Position numbers and translations under genes: made by a program. Below are positions 1 to 11,991 of a stretch of 64,000 nt of DNA, piece by piece (position 1 is the stretch's first letter; each line of letters begins with the position of its first letter). This DNA comes from Wolfiporia cocos. Its lineage: Eukaryota; Basidiomycota; Agaricomycetes; Polyporales; Phaeolaceae. The notes beneath the pieces are model-generated. The model searched no databases. It was not told the origin of the DNA and worked only from the letters and a program-made list of their open reading frames with translations. The DNA is taken from assembly GCA_029448655.1 (NCBI GenBank), contig JACCLO010000013.1, positions 1,922,001 through 1,986,000 of the forward strand, written 5' to 3'.

Positions 1-449
1 AGAGAGTGACATTATTGTGATGGCAGGTCCTCAGAAGACCTTCTTCCACTGGCCCTCAATTCAACTTTCACCATGCCAGCTCCCTCAGCCACAGCTGGTC
101 TAGCAACTATCTCTCCCCTGAGATCACTGCTACCAGTCTGCACTGTGCCAAATCTCACACTCAAGGCTATTGACAGGCCTGCTCTGATGATCTAAGCTGG
201 TATAAATGGCAACCTGATGTTGGAACATGGATTTGCTGAGGCCGAGCTTGCGCGTGCCTGAACATCGCGCGCACGTTGGGAGCCAGGTATCGTGTAGCTG
301 GAGGGTGAAACCGGTATATAATAGCTCAATTTTATGTATGGTACCTCACGCGATTGCCCTATGGGCATCGTTACACCTGTGGACAAACGTGCTCGTTGAA
401 CCGATGTTTTGATTGCTCTGACACCTGAGATGTCCACTGACCAGCCATG
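1..449. other. No gene seen, degraded repeat sequence
   Basis: No open frame here resembles a protein. The sequence is AT/GC balanced and ends at the 5-bp target site CCATG (445-449) of the LTR that follows. Confidence 0.5.
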
Positions 450-1156
450 TGTTACGGGTCGAATACCCGTTCGTATATTTGAGTCGCGAATATAGATCGT
501 TCTTCTGCACGTAGGCACGTCGCCGTATGCAAGGCAAATACTCGTTAGATGCCTTCGGGTCCTAAGTGAAGTCCTTAGGAGATCGGTTAATATCCAATGC
601 GCGTTAGAGGATATAATCTGTTCAAGTGCGAGTCGAATAGAGTATAAGACTTGCCTAAGTCCGAGAAGTCAGTGTGCACTTCGAGGACTTAGTCGTTCGG
701 TTGCTCGAGTGAGAAATACTGAGCGTAGTTTCCTACGTTTGAGAACGAGTATAAGACTTCTTGTTTATACAACAAGGTCGAGCTGAAGAGCCTCGACGGT
801 AAGTACATGAGTTTTTATACTACGCTAGGTTTCAGGGGTCAAGTCTGTCCCAGATGTCACCGATACTATCTACGCTATAGTCCCAAACGTCTGATAAGTA
901 TGGAGTGATATATCTGAGACGATAGATAGGAATGATGGCGGTTGAACGCCATCTATCAGCTAATAAACGATGAACATGAAACGGTGGCAGGGTTGGATCT
1001 GCCAAAGATGAAACGAGCCCTATAGACTAGTACAACTGGGGATGCGCCCAGTAAGATCACGAGTAGCCAGGGGGCTGGTTGCGCAACAAGTCCCTGTATC
1101 GTATTCACCCCATGGTGAGTTCTGTCAATATTCAAAAAATCAAAATAACCGTAACA
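450..1156 (+). repeat. Solo LTR, TGTTAC family
   Basis: This unit starts TGTTACGG and ends GTAACA. It is flanked by the direct repeat CCATG at 445-449 and 1157-1161, the 5-bp duplication left by LTR retrotransposon integration. Its first bases match the better preserved copies at 16080 and 52623 (TGTTACGGRTCRAATA). At 707 bp it is longer and more diverged than those copies. No internal element follows, so it is a solo LTR left by LTR-LTR recombination. The retroelement superfamily is not determined. Confidence 0.75.
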
Positions 1157-1161
1157 CCATG

Positions 1162-3462
1162 TCTTGTGTGACAGGAGTTTGTCCACACTAATGCTTGGCA
1201 ATTCCTCCATGCCTCCAACTGCTACTGACCTTGTCACAAGCCGATTTCTTTTGCCTAGCCAACGACTAGTGACTAGAGCCTAAACCCTATCTTATCTAAG
1301 TGCACGCCTACGCAGTCACGTGCCAAGACCCCAATCACCCCATCACGTGTTGCCAAACCCCTGGACACTCTGAACCGTGTACCTTACACCCATTATAGGG
1401 TTACCTACACTACAAACGGACTATTAGCTTACATAATAACTATACAGCAGCCAAACATGTACAAACAGTAGAATAGCATATATACTGGCCGACGAGCAGG
1501 GTAGCACCCCAGACTCGTCTTGGCCTTATACGCCTTGAGTAGCCTCAGCTCCGGAATACGCTTTCACGTGAGTAATATTCCCCTGAGTAGTTGCTTGAAG
1601 TGTTGCTTGTGTCAGGCCTGTGCATCATCAAAACCCAATGTTTGTGGACACCACCAATTGCATTCTGGAAGATGGCAGTGGGGCCATATCACATGCTGGT
1701 GTGGACCCAATACAAACTTCCAGCTGTAATGCAATAACCATTGCACCAAAAGGGCACAATGCCAACTCTGTTGGCATCAGTGGGTCTCAGTACTTAAGCT
1801 ATTATGGCACATGGTCATGACATGCTTGTGACAGGCCACAGGAAATCTGGATGTCCAGCCAAAATCCCAGCCACCACAAGCATGTATCCCAGAAGCCATA
1901 TACATACACCAGTGCTTGAGCATCCAAGACCACACCCAGTCTCCAAAGAACTCTAGGAATGACTGCAGAAAGCCTTGAATGCTTCTGATTGAGTGGATGG
2001 TGGGCCCAAGAGATGCCCATGAGCCCAGAACTAGTGGCGGCATCATAGCCAAGGCAATTAGTGTCACAGTTCTGACATTCCCACCATTTTCCCCATATTT
2101 CTACCTAATTTTCTGGTATTTCTACAACGACACAAAGACTTATCACCTTAGTGCTGAGAAGCCAAGAGGCTTATAAACCTCTTATTGGGTATGAGCTAAT
2201 TAATGCGATCACCTGATTACCTGACCAGCACTTACATGCTAGTCATCCACATTGACATAATAGCCTAGACTAACCTCAATGTCATTATTGTGTCATCAGT
2301 CACACATACTTACTAATCCCTGGTATTGGGATATGTCATTGTGCTGACCTCATAACTGCTTGCCTTAGTCATTACCAGCTAGAGGTATCATAGGGCCCAC
2401 CTAGAGTGTCAGGGGGCCTTTATTACATGTATATAAACTGATCACTAGTGACGATAAGTCCCCAGTTCTATTCACTTGTCTATTTACTCACGTATACTCT
2501 GGTTGTATAGTCTCCTTCCCTCACCTTGACAACCACTTCAAGTTGTTTGGTGAGTCCCTCACTGATATTGTGATAATTAGGCACAATGAGAACAAAAGAT
2601 GTGGTGATCTGAAACAATGCACAACATGGTGGCAGGAGGAGAAATGGAGGGCATCACATGGTAGAGGAGGAGCTAGGAGTGTGGTGGTTACTGTGACTGG
2701 TCAGTGTGGTAGGTGGCACAGCCACTGCTTGCAGGAGAAGGCCTTTTCCCAAGTTCTTGAGGACAATGCAGTGGCCCTGGCACAGTGATAGGGAGGCCAG
2801 AATGCATGACAGGAGAATGCATATAGCATGAAGAGCATTGTGATCAGTAAGCTGGAGAGGCCAGTGTAGCTTAGGATGATGGCACACAGAGTTGTGCACA
2901 GTACTATAAAAACCCCTGTGAAATCCATACAAAATCAAGTAGTCTTCAGCCCCAGTCCTCATGTCTCAGTTTTAGCCTGAGTCTTAGTACAAGCCTTCTT
3001 GAGTCTCAGATAGGACAAGCCAGGACTTGCCAGGGGTGAGTTCCCCTTAAGATCCAGTCCTGCTCCTTTGTCTTTGCACATTGAGCCACTTCTATGCTTG
3101 TGGCCAAAAACACAATTAGACCATGTACCAAGGGTCTCCTCTCCAGGAGCAAGTGTGCTTCAGCATCCTGCCTGCCTGTCACAGTACCACCAGCAGTCCC
3201 AGACCGGCAGCTCCATGGGGACAGGCGTCCAACACCACTTAGCCAAAAGGGCCACTATAACAGCTCAGCTGTTATAGGTGGGACACACTATATGTGTAGT
3301 TCATATTCCCATGCTAGGTGCTTATTATGATGCCTCTAGGGTATTTGGCTTTATACCCTTATGTGTGGTTATGCCTTTATGGTATGCTATGCCACCCGGG
3401 TTCCCAGCCCGTTATAATCTGTGGCACTGCCAGAAGCAGTCAGCTGGGAATTGTTACTTGAT
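1162..3462. other. Repeat-derived region without a recognisable gene
   Basis: Short open frames occur on both strands but none resembles a protein family. A TATA-like ATGTATATAA at about 2428 looks like another decayed LTR, but no bordering duplication was found. Around 3240-3340 lies a short palindrome (ATAACAGCTCAGCTGTTAT) with adjoining sequence that recurs near 15990-16070, so this is a dispersed repeat. CpG is scarce. Confidence 0.5.
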
Positions 3463-3467
3463 CTTGG

Positions 3468-4530
3468 TGTCACAGACTTAGGTCTGGGGTATTTTACTCC
3501 ATTTTATTGCAGGTTCCCTGCCCCCATGACTCACTGCCTGCAAACTCCTAGCACTGCCCACCTTCTTATCTAGTTAGCACCAGGTACAGCACCTGTTAGA
3601 TAGATAAGATAAGTAGTACTAGCATCCCAGTCACATGTCTTGTACTTACATAAGATAAGCTGTACATGACAACACCATAGTTATGCCATTACTGGCTGTG
3701 CATGGACTATATCATTTAGGGTAGGCTAAAGTACTAAAGTGCCCCCCATGTAAATATATGCAATGTTCTGAAGTTAACACCTCAGAACTCTTATTCTAGG
3801 CATTCAGGGCTTAACACCTGGGGCTTACCTCTCATCATCATGTGTGCCACCTTGAGTCTCTATCTCTTAGACTGCTTGTCTGGGGGACCGTCTTAGTGGG
3901 TACATTGTATGGCACCACAACAGCCTTTTAGGCTCTAGTATAGTTGTCACAGAACGTCCCATAGGGGGTCTTGACATCCCTTACTGTATTGCAGAAGCGC
4001 CTCTAGGCTGCGAGGCTAAGTCTTTACTTACAGTTTCCTCACGTCGTGCCCATGTTATCTTATCAGACCATCTAACCTTGTAGATTAGCGCTGTAGGGTA
4101 GCGCGCACCTCAGGTACTCACTTAACGGTCACATGTAGTGTACATAGCACCCCTAGTCACATGACTCCTTAGTTACTGCGCACAGGCCAGTAGTTTAGGG
4201 CTGGGCTAGTAATATAGTCGCTCATGTATATAACGTACGACAGAATGGGGCTTACTCCCCATTCTTGAGATTCTCGACATTGGACCTCTGGTCCCTTTCT
4301 TCTAGTCTCTGCGACGCTGGTGTGTGATGGCACCAACACTCTCTCTCACTCACACTTGCTAGTCTGGGTATGTCGACGCTTGGGCATGGGTAGAACCAGT
4401 CACCCTATGCCGCCGCCCTTCGTTCACTGCTGCTGGACGCGCTTGTGCGCTGTGGGCGTTATGTGCCCCCCCATCCTTGTAGGCCGGTCACACAGACTTG
4501 TAAGTCTGTGTCACAGGTTTGTTTGTGTCA
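3468..4530 (+). repeat. Compound LTR remnant with a second LTR inside
   Basis: The outer unit begins TGTCACAG and ends TGTGTCA. It is bordered by CTTGG at 3463-3467 and 4531-4535. Its middle is replaced by a second LTR-like unit (3945-4513). Without the inner unit the outer LTR would be about 490 bp, similar to its relatives. A degraded TATA region and an imperfect hairpin (TCTGAAGT..ACCTCAGA, near 3770-3790) occupy the same relative place as in other copies. Confidence 0.7.
3945..4513 (+). repeat. LTR of the TGTCAC family, nested
   Basis: It starts TGTCACAGAACG and ends TAAGTCTGTGTCA. It carries the family layout: TGTATATAA at about 4225, then a perfect 9-bp stem AGAATGGGG/CCCCATTCT with loop CTTACT (4242-4265), then GATTCTCGACATTGG. 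It sits inside the LTR at 3468-4530. No matching 5-bp duplication is visible (ATAGT before, CAGGT after), so it may have arisen by recombination or its flanks may have mutated. Confidence 0.7.
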
Positions 4531-5130
4531 CTTGGTATTGTTTAGTACTGGCAGTCTCAAAGCCCTCTCTATAGGGACAGTCTCTCTTGAATGCATCTAT
4601 CAGATATAATGAGACCCCTTGACCTAAAACTCACTCTGATAGACTTTGAAGTTAGAAACTGGCTAGGTGAGTGGCTAAGATGTGCAGCAGTAGTGTAAGT
4701 GGCTAGTGCAGCATGTCACAGATGAATTGTTCTAAGGTCTTAGGCCTTAAATGAGCAGCTTATATACATGACATTCACTATAGACTATACAGTGACTTAC
4801 AAAACTGTTGATGAGATTGCTTAATTCACATTGCTTTGGTTATATCTCAAACTATTCTGTATGAAATATAATGAATGTAATGGCATTTCAAAGCCATACA
4901 TCTATGCTTCAAAATGGGGTCTCTACTCCAATACCTGATGATGTTGTCAGAGAGATATGCCATTTTCTTTAGAGGTCACCCTTGTCAACAGTTTTGTAAC
5001 TGACAGCTCTGGTTATGGAAATCTTTCATTATTTTATTTTGTAGGCTATGTAGTGTGGGAATAATAGTCATGTGATGATATAAGAGACTCATAAACAAGC
5101 ACAAGAACTCACTTGCTTCTGACCACCATC

Positions 5131-6863
5131 ATGCACCAGCCCATTTCTGCTGATACCATCCAACACATCCTCTTTTTGCTGCATCAGGGCAAAACTTGTT
5201 GTCAGATTGGGAAGGAGACTGTTGTTCACTATTCAACAATTAGTAAACTGTGTGCACAGCATTGCTCTGGACTTCCCAAGGCTAAAGGAGGCTGCCCTTC
5301 TATTCTTACCACTACCAACCTCCACTATGCCACCTGTCTTATTGGAACTGACAAGGCTAGCACTGCTCCTGCAGTGGATAGGGCCCTATCAGATGTTACA
5401 GGAAAGACAGTCAATGCACAGACTGTGTGCAGAGCACTAAAGAAAGTTGGGATGAAGGCTGTGGTGAAGTGGAAAAGGCCCAAGCTTACTGCACATCATA
5501 AGTCTACAAGAATGGACTTTGCTCTAGCCCACCAGCATTGGACTCTGGATGACTGGATGCAGGTTATATGGTCTGATGAGACTAAAATTAACTGTTTGGG
5601 GTCAGATGGGAGGTAATGGGCATGGAAGAAGCCTGGAGAAGGACTTAGTGACAGGCTGGTTCAGGGTACCCTCAGGTTTGGTGGTGGATCATTGATGATG
5701 TGGGGCTGTATGAGCTGGGAGGGAGTAGGTGTCAGAATGAGCCCAGACACAAGAGGACTGAGTAGGATGTTACTTGATTAAAACCAAGCTGGGAATCAGA
5801 CTTGGTGGGTTTCTATTATATATACATGAGTTTGTGTGTGTCCCTATGTGTCTCGTATACATGTAATGGTTTAGTAGTGTCTGGGTAGTGAACTAGAGCT
5901 AATAGACTTTGTTAGACCTTTGTCAAGGGTTTCTGAGAATTGTAACAGGTGTGATATGACTGGGGATCTGCGATGTGTGGTAACCACGTGTATCTACTGA
6001 TCCCTGAATTGTGATTGAGTTAGAATTATATGAATGCTTCCTGGAATGTATAGGTGGTTCTGATATTCTCAGGAATGCTTCTGTGAAGTATAAACTTTAA
6101 TGAAAGAAGCAAGCTTAGTTCTTGTGTGGCTTTTGACTAAATATATCTCTGGAAGATCAGGAACATGTCAAACCTTATGTTTGAATGTCACCTTGTGGTA
6201 GCCTTGTGGTACTGGGATTATTAGAATGTTTCCTAGGGCTTCTGGTGTGTTGTGATAGTGGTATGGAATTTATTGGTTCGTCTTCTTTGGGGCTTCTGTG
6301 ATAATGGGATTTATCGGTGTTATTGCTTTATGGGTTTTATTGGAGGGTTTAGATGGAACTGGATTGTCTTTGGATTGAACCGTCTGAGATGTGAGTTGGT
6401 TTTGAATTTATTATGACTGGTTCTTGGAATCCTGACAGTAGGGTTTGCATGCAGAATTGATGGAAAGATGGACTCAGACCTCTATGTAAGCATTCTGAAG
6501 GATGAGCTTCAGAATAACTTGGAGCATTGGGGGAAAACTGTGGAGGAGATGGTATTTCAGCAGGACAATGACCCCAAGCACACTAGCAAGAAGGCACAGA
6601 AATCGCTCCAAGAGCATGGTATCAAGACTATGGTGTGGCCTGTTCAGTCTCCAGACCTTAATCCAATAGAACATCTATGGAGCCACCTCGAAAGAAAACT
6701 TGGAGATTATGAGGAAGCACCCAATGGGATCACCCAGCTATGGGAGAGGGTGGAGAAGGAGTGGGAGGCTATTGACATGTCTGTATGTCAGAACCTGATC
6801 CAAAGTATCCCAGAGAGGGTAGATGCAGTGTTGAAAGCCAAGGGAGGATACACCAAGTACTAG
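5131..6863 (+). pseudogene. Tc1/mariner DD34E transposase, broken
   Basis: This is the cut-and-paste transposase of the surrounding element. The N-terminal part has helix-turn-helix-like sequence for end binding (about residues 5-60). The catalytic Asp lies in WSDETK, the second in QQDND and the Glu in SPDLNPIEHLW, with 34 residues between the last two: a DD34E triad. I chose ATG 5131; the open frame extends a few codons further upstream without a canonical start. The frame is broken by a TAA at 5614-5616 where Tc1 relatives continue into a WxWKKPGE segment, and by a 708-bp solo LTR at 5730-6437. After the LTR and one copy of its target site the frame resumes in phase, so the LTR struck a gene that was still readable there. 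It ends at 6863. It is inactive as it stands. Confidence 0.9.
5730..6437. repeat. Solo LTR inside the Tc1 transposase
   Basis: It begins TGTCAGAATGAG and ends CCTGACA. The direct repeat GTAGG borders it at 5725-5729 and 6438-6442. It differs from the TGTCAC family in sequence and lacks their hairpin, so it is a separate family. Removing it with one target copy restores the transposase frame. Confidence 0.85.
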
Positions 6864-7232
6864 AAATATTGGATTTTCATGGTCTGGAATGCATGTTACA
6901 AAACTGTTGATGTTGGTGGCCTTTTAAGAAAATTGTGACCCTTGATTTTGATGAGACAAATATTATCATTGTGATATCATAATACACTTTAGATGTATGG
7001 CTTTCTAACAAGATATTACTCATGAGAATCCATGCAGTGTAGCTCAAGATATGACCACAACAATGTAAGTCAAGCAATCTTGTCAACAGTTTTGTAAGTC
7101 ACTGTAAGCCTTTCCTGAATGTAGATGGTCTGTGCACACAAGAGGTAATGCTGTCTGCCTGGATAGAATATAGTAGAATATGATAGAAAGGCCACATCAG
7201 CGGTCAGGTGCTACATATATCAGTCAGCAGGG

Positions 7233-7759
7233 TGTCACAGATTTATCTGTGAGTTGCCCTAGATGTTTTACTGCGGTAGGTGAAGATCTGTGTATAGTCA
7301 CACCCACCTCTATGTCCTCTCCCTTCACTTTAGTCTAGCGCCTTGACTAGTCACCTGCACCCTCTGGGTAGGCATGTGCTTCCACTTACTCACGTCACGT
7401 TCATACTCATTACTTAGGTACATACATCGTCACATATAGTTAGGTAGTCACATGGTCTCTTAGTTACTGTGCTTGGGCCAGTACTTTAGGGCAACCATTA
7501 CTGGTCAACTACCGATGTATATAAGTAGGGCAGATGAGGACTTACATCCTCATCTCTAAGATTCTCGGCAATAGGGCTTAGGCCCCTTTCCTTCTCACTC
7601 TGTGTGTGCCGGTTTGACGACAACTCCTCTCTCTCCTCTGCTCGCTAGTCTGGGGCGCCTGGCGACCTGAATGCAGCACCTTGTGCCTTTCCGATGGTCC
7701 TGTATGCAGGGTTAGAGGGTCCCGGCTGGGCCAGTTGCACAAACAGTAGGTCTGTGTCA
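7233..7759 (+). repeat. Solo LTR, TGTCAC family
   Basis: It starts TGTCACAG and ends TCTGTGTCA, with CAGGG duplicated at 7228-7232 and 7760-7764. A TGTATATAA box at about 7517 is followed by the perfect stem AGATGAGGA/TCCTCATCT with loop CTTACA (7532-7555) and then AGATTCTCGGCAATAGG, the conserved segment of this family. Confidence 0.9.
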
Positions 7760-7764
7760 CAGGG

Positions 7765-8169
7765 TGCTATATGTTTAGCCGGACCAATGACTGTATAGAT
7801 ATGACTGTACTTCAAGAACCTTCGAGAGGCTTTGGGAAGACGATAGGATCATGGTTAGGTGTACTAACTACATTAGAATGGACTTATGCGACCATTAGGT
7901 TGTAGAATCGTAGATAAATTCGGAAAAGATTAGGTAAATGCCTAATGACACCCCTACACCCTTAAGGCAAACAATGTACCACTGCTACTAAGATAGGAAA
8001 CATCAGGAACAGATACCCTTATGTGATACAATTATGTGATATTTCCCATGGACAAATCTCAGTGTCCAACTGAATTTTGAGCACCAAGCAGGAGGGAAGT
8101 GGTTAGAATCAGAACCAAATAGATATATTATCACTGTCTAGTGCCATATTTACTGTGGAATTCAGCTTT
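7765..8169. other. No gene seen
   Basis: This stretch has no supported open frame. It probably includes the 3' end of the decayed transposon that continues to the right. Confidence 0.4.
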
Positions 8170-9396
8170 CAGCTCCTGTATTACTGATGCTGGAAGTACT
8201 TGGTGTCCATGGTACTTTTTATTGGCCCATGAGGCTTCTGCTCCATCCGATGCCTGTGAATATGCAGATATGAAATGTGCTGCATGATTGGCATATCTAC
8301 AACAGCAAAGAAGTCAAAAAACTAATTCAAGTAGACTCAACTTGGCAACTCACTGGCAAATCTGAACAAGTGAGGGCTTCTCAAGGCAAGCTGTTATGTT
8401 TACTTCCATCACTTTGAGATCTGTAGTTCTTGGGCTGATGCAATAGTGATATTTTGAAGCTCTCTTGATAAAATTGAGCTCAGGATGGTATTTTGGACAG
8501 AAGTCACAGATGTGACCACAAGACACAACATACTCCTCAAGTTGTGACTTCTGATTTATGAAATTGTCTTTCATGAAGAGTAGCTGGTGGCAGCAACAAT
8601 CAGTGTGCCCAGGCTCACATTTGAAGCCTTCACATTGAGCATTGAGACCACTTAAAGGCCACAAGCCACACTCCTGTATGATTATTTCCATGCCCTTGAA
8701 CCATCCAGGCATCTCTGGATGGTCATTGGGGAAATAGAAATCCTGTATCTCACCATTAGATAAGCAGCCAGGTCGCATCTTGACACCATTCTGGGGGCAC
8801 CATCTTGGAGATGGGAATTTTGGCATGTACCAAGCAGAAAGTGCATCAGGTGCACACTTCTGGTAACTTGGAGCATTATCAAACATCCAGAGCTCAACAG
8901 CAAAGCCCTTGTCTTCTCTTCAAAGATGTCAATTGCATTCTCAACTTGCTGCAGAAGGTCATCTGCAGTAAAATAGTTATCACAATTTTTCCCAGCATAG
9001 AAATTACTCTGGCATCCCTGGGAAGCATATTAGTACATATGGAGCTTGAACATGCTCTGATTGAGACTTACTCATTGTTATGAGTTAGCCGTCCCCATTC
9101 TGGAGACAGAAACTCTGAGATCATAATAGATAGCAAAGTGCCAGGCCCGGCTTTGGGCCATGAACCGGGCTGGGCCAAGCCCCACTTGGGCCGGGCCAGG
9201 CCAGGCCCTTCACCATGGCCTGAGATGGCCCAGGGCCTGGCTTGTGCCTCAGGCCGGGCTGGGCCAAGCCGTTGAGCCCTGGCCTGGTGACCTTGCTGGC
9301 CAGCAATGCCTGGCAGTCACAAATAGACTAGTAATTTGCTTCACTGCAATGTAGCAAGTATCTATGTCATTTAAATCCATCAGAAGTCGAATAATT

Positions 9397-9827
9397 TGTC
9401 ACAGATTTCCTCTGTTGACGCTAACGCTTAGCATATTGTCCTGGGATGGGGTCGAACCCTCGGCCCTAAGCCCTGCTTGTCACGTGACCCCTCAGATCTT
9501 CGTAATCTTATCTAATCAGCTGACTCGGCTTATGTACACTACCTACATGTGACCATGAGGACTAGCGCTTACACACAGACCCTGCCTTTAGGGTGGGCCT
9601 GCTAGTCAGTAATGTACATGCATGTATATAGGCCTGGTCGACTGGGGCTTACTCCCCAGTCTTGTTCTCTTTGTTGTGGGGGTGTTTCCCCTCACTCTGT
9701 TACTCTCCGTGTGCCTACCTCTCTGAGTCATCGCTGCCCTCGTTAGCAACCTCGGTTAGGGCCTCTCCTAGTCTTGTGGATAGGGGTTATTCCAGGCATC
9801 TAGGTGTGTGGGAGACAGACTGTGACA
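9397..9827 (+). repeat. Solo LTR, TGTCAC family
   Basis: It starts TGTCACAGATTTCC and ends CTGTGACA. The direct repeat TAATT lies at 9392-9396 and 9828-9832. A TGTATATA box precedes the perfect stem GACTGGGG/CCCCAGTC with loop CTTACT (9640-9661). It is closely related to the copy at 12093. Confidence 0.9.
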
Positions 9828-10055
9828 TAATTGATGCCAGAGCCTGCTATGCATGGTTGAGTGTCTGTACAATACCCAATATGGAAGGTGCATAACTGAA
9901 TGCCACACCGGGAACATTTATTTCTACACTCAATCTAACTATAAATTATAAATTAATGGCCCTGTGCACTTGTTTTGCTAAGAATATGAATATGCTTGGA
10001 AAGGGCTTATCTCAAGTTTTTGAATTGATATTGACAATTATCCTAGCAGTGGTAG

Positions 10056-10465
10056 TGACACAGAACTATACTGAACGTACTTTCATGAGTCATAGGGCCT
10101 AAGACACACGTTGAGGAGCGCAGCTCAGAGTCGCCCACAGACTAGCACACAAAGTAGGGAGTAGAGAGGGACTAAGCCCAATGTTGAGATTACCAAGTCT
10201 GAGGTTGTAAGACCTCAGACATTGCTACTTATACATGTGAGGCAGTACACTATTCGCAGATGAGCCCACCCTAAAGGCAAGGCCCGAGCATGGTAACTAG
10301 GGGCCTTATGTAAGCATGTACTGAGCGCTGGTGAACGTGACCGTAAGGGATATTGACGTGCTCCCACTATACTATGGAGACCCTGGTCATGTGACTACTA
10401 AACATAAGTACCTGTGTTCGAGCCCCAAGGGGGAGGGGTACTATCATGCCACAAAATCTGTGACA
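10056..10465 (-). repeat. Solo LTR, TGTCAC family, reversed
   Basis: Read on the minus strand it starts TGTCACAGATTTTG and ends CTGTGTCA. The direct repeat GGTAG lies at 10051-10055 and 10466-10470. The family hairpin is present at 10197-10220: stem GTCTGAGGT/ACCTCAGAC, loop CTTACA on the minus strand. Confidence 0.9.
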
Positions 10466-11500
10466 GGTAGGCCCTGGCTAAGCTCCGGCCCAGGCTGGGC
10501 CAAGCCATGAGCCGTCAGTGAGGGCCCGGCCTGTAGTTTTGAAAAGCTGAGGCTGTCCAAAGCCAGGCCCAAGCTGGGGCTTTTGGGCTGGGCTGAGCCC
10601 AGCACATCACTAATAATAGATGCCCCCTCTCCTTTCTTAATAGGATTGGAACCCTAGGATGAGTGATGCCATTTGGTCTTGCAGCAATTGTTAGTGTAGA
10701 AAGTTGACTCGTCATGTGTGACAAGTATAAGCCAAAAAGGACAACTGGTGGGCACTGGAAAGCCCCCTGGAATAGAGAGCACACCCACATTATTGTTGTA
10801 AGTCACCATACACTTCTCATACTCCCTCCATCACTCCACAAATTCATGTCAATACTCCACAACATCAGGCCACTCATGACCTTCAATGTACATCTCATTT
10901 TCCATCCTGGAATAGCACCAATCAAGGTTGTGCAGCCATCATTGAGCAGTGCATACAGAAATTGTTGTTTTGCTGCCAAGCTTATCCTGCATTTTGGGAG
11001 TGGATACAAAGTCAACAATATCTTCAGCATGAAAATATCCCTTCTTTGCAATCTCCATTAGGTGTGATTGGATAGCTTGCAAGAGATCTTCATTGTCAAG
11101 AATGGAAGCATGGGGGCACTGATAGCAATGCAATGGAAATTCACCAGAATTGAGGAACTTATTAATCCATGTCTGCAACATGCATGCATATTTGACACTA
11201 TGTCCAAATGATTTCACAGCAAGGACAGATGTCTGATGCCAGTGATATGATAAATCTGGGTCTAGGTATAGATTCAATGTCCCTGCCATGGCCATAATCC
11301 GCACATGAAATGTAACATCAAGAGTCTTGTCCTTTGACTTTGCAGTAAGCTTCATCAATGCTATCTGCAGTCTCAGGAAGTCCCTATATAACATAATGTT
11401 CAATTTGTGATCTGCTGTGCCCTGTGGATGCTTGTCATACAGATCCTGGAGAAGTTCATTGAGATGGTGTGTTGTGTCATCTTCTGAGTTGTTCTCACTT

Positions 11501-11991
11501 TGTCACGGTTTTTACCTGACGTTAAGGCTAACGCTTAGTCTCCGGGTTCTATCCCGCGCCTCCTCAGGCATATGGTCACATGATTACGCGCTTACCTTGT
11601 GGTGTAGTGGTATAGTTGCCCCCATAGCAGCGTAGCTAACCACGTGCTTAGGTCGTTCAGTAGTTATGTACTGTATCATGTGATGTACTGCGCGCACGGT
11701 CCCTTACTGTAGGGTAGGACTACTCACGTGCCTCTTAGCACACTCATGTATATAGTCTCTGCACTGAGGTCCTTAAAGACCTCATGCTTGTTATTCTAGA
11801 CGTTGGGGCTTGTCCCCCTGTATACCAACTCTACCCCTGCGTGCGCCTGCTGGCTTAGCCACCCCTTATACTTGCTCGTCTGCGCCTCGTCACTGCGGTG
11901 TGGGGTTACCCCCAAACGACTTGCGTGTTAGGATTAGGGCTACTAGGATAGCGGTACACAAGTTATACGGTATGAGGGTATAACTGTGTCA
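11501..11991 (+). repeat. Solo LTR, TGTCAC family
   Basis: It starts TGTCACGG and ends CTGTGTCA, with CACTT duplicated at 11496-11500 and 11992-11996. The family hairpin is at 11765-11784 (stem TGAGGTC/GACCTCA, loop CTTAAA). It lies in the 5' part of the decayed transposase. Confidence 0.9.

Larger units (their letters stand above)
4790..7104 (+). mobile_element. Tc1/mariner-type DNA transposon, disrupted
   Basis: The element lies between TA dinucleotides (4788-4789 and 7105-7106) and has terminal inverted repeats beginning CAGTGACTTACAAAACTG. It encodes one transposase (5131-6863). A second, inverted copy of the terminal motif lies about 200 bp inside each end (near 4981-5005 and 6893-6913), so each end can fold on itself. 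A solo LTR (5730-6437) interrupts the gene. CpG is nearly absent, which suggests an old, methylated copy. The related foldback element at 49954-52581 has similar termini. Confidence 0.9.
9131..10612. mobile_element. hAT-like non-autonomous element with GGGCC repeats
   Basis: An 8-bp direct repeat ATAATAGA (9123-9130 and 10613-10620) borders the element, the duplication length of hAT transposons. Its ends form an imperfect inverted repeat starting TAGCAAAGTGCCAGG on the left and TAGTGATGTGCTGGG on the right when reversed. Both subterminal regions (about 9137-9300 and 10470-10610) are dense in short GGGCC/GGCCC-type repeats, which are typical transposase-binding clusters. No transposase is encoded. 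Two solo LTRs are nested inside (9397-9827 and 10056-10465); without them the element is about 630 bp. Confidence 0.8.

Noticed and set aside
1232..1830. A possible solo LTR starting TGTCACAAGCC
   Set aside because: No partner end with a matching 5-bp repeat was found, and the hairpin is absent.
2062..3112. A possible LTR starting TGTCACAG with ATTAG on both sides
   Set aside because: The proposed end (ACACA) does not fit the family and the match could be chance.
9137..9310. A GC-rich island that looked like a promoter or coding start
   Set aside because: It is the subterminal repeat array of the hAT-like element, shown by the 8-bp duplication and the matching array at 10470-10610.
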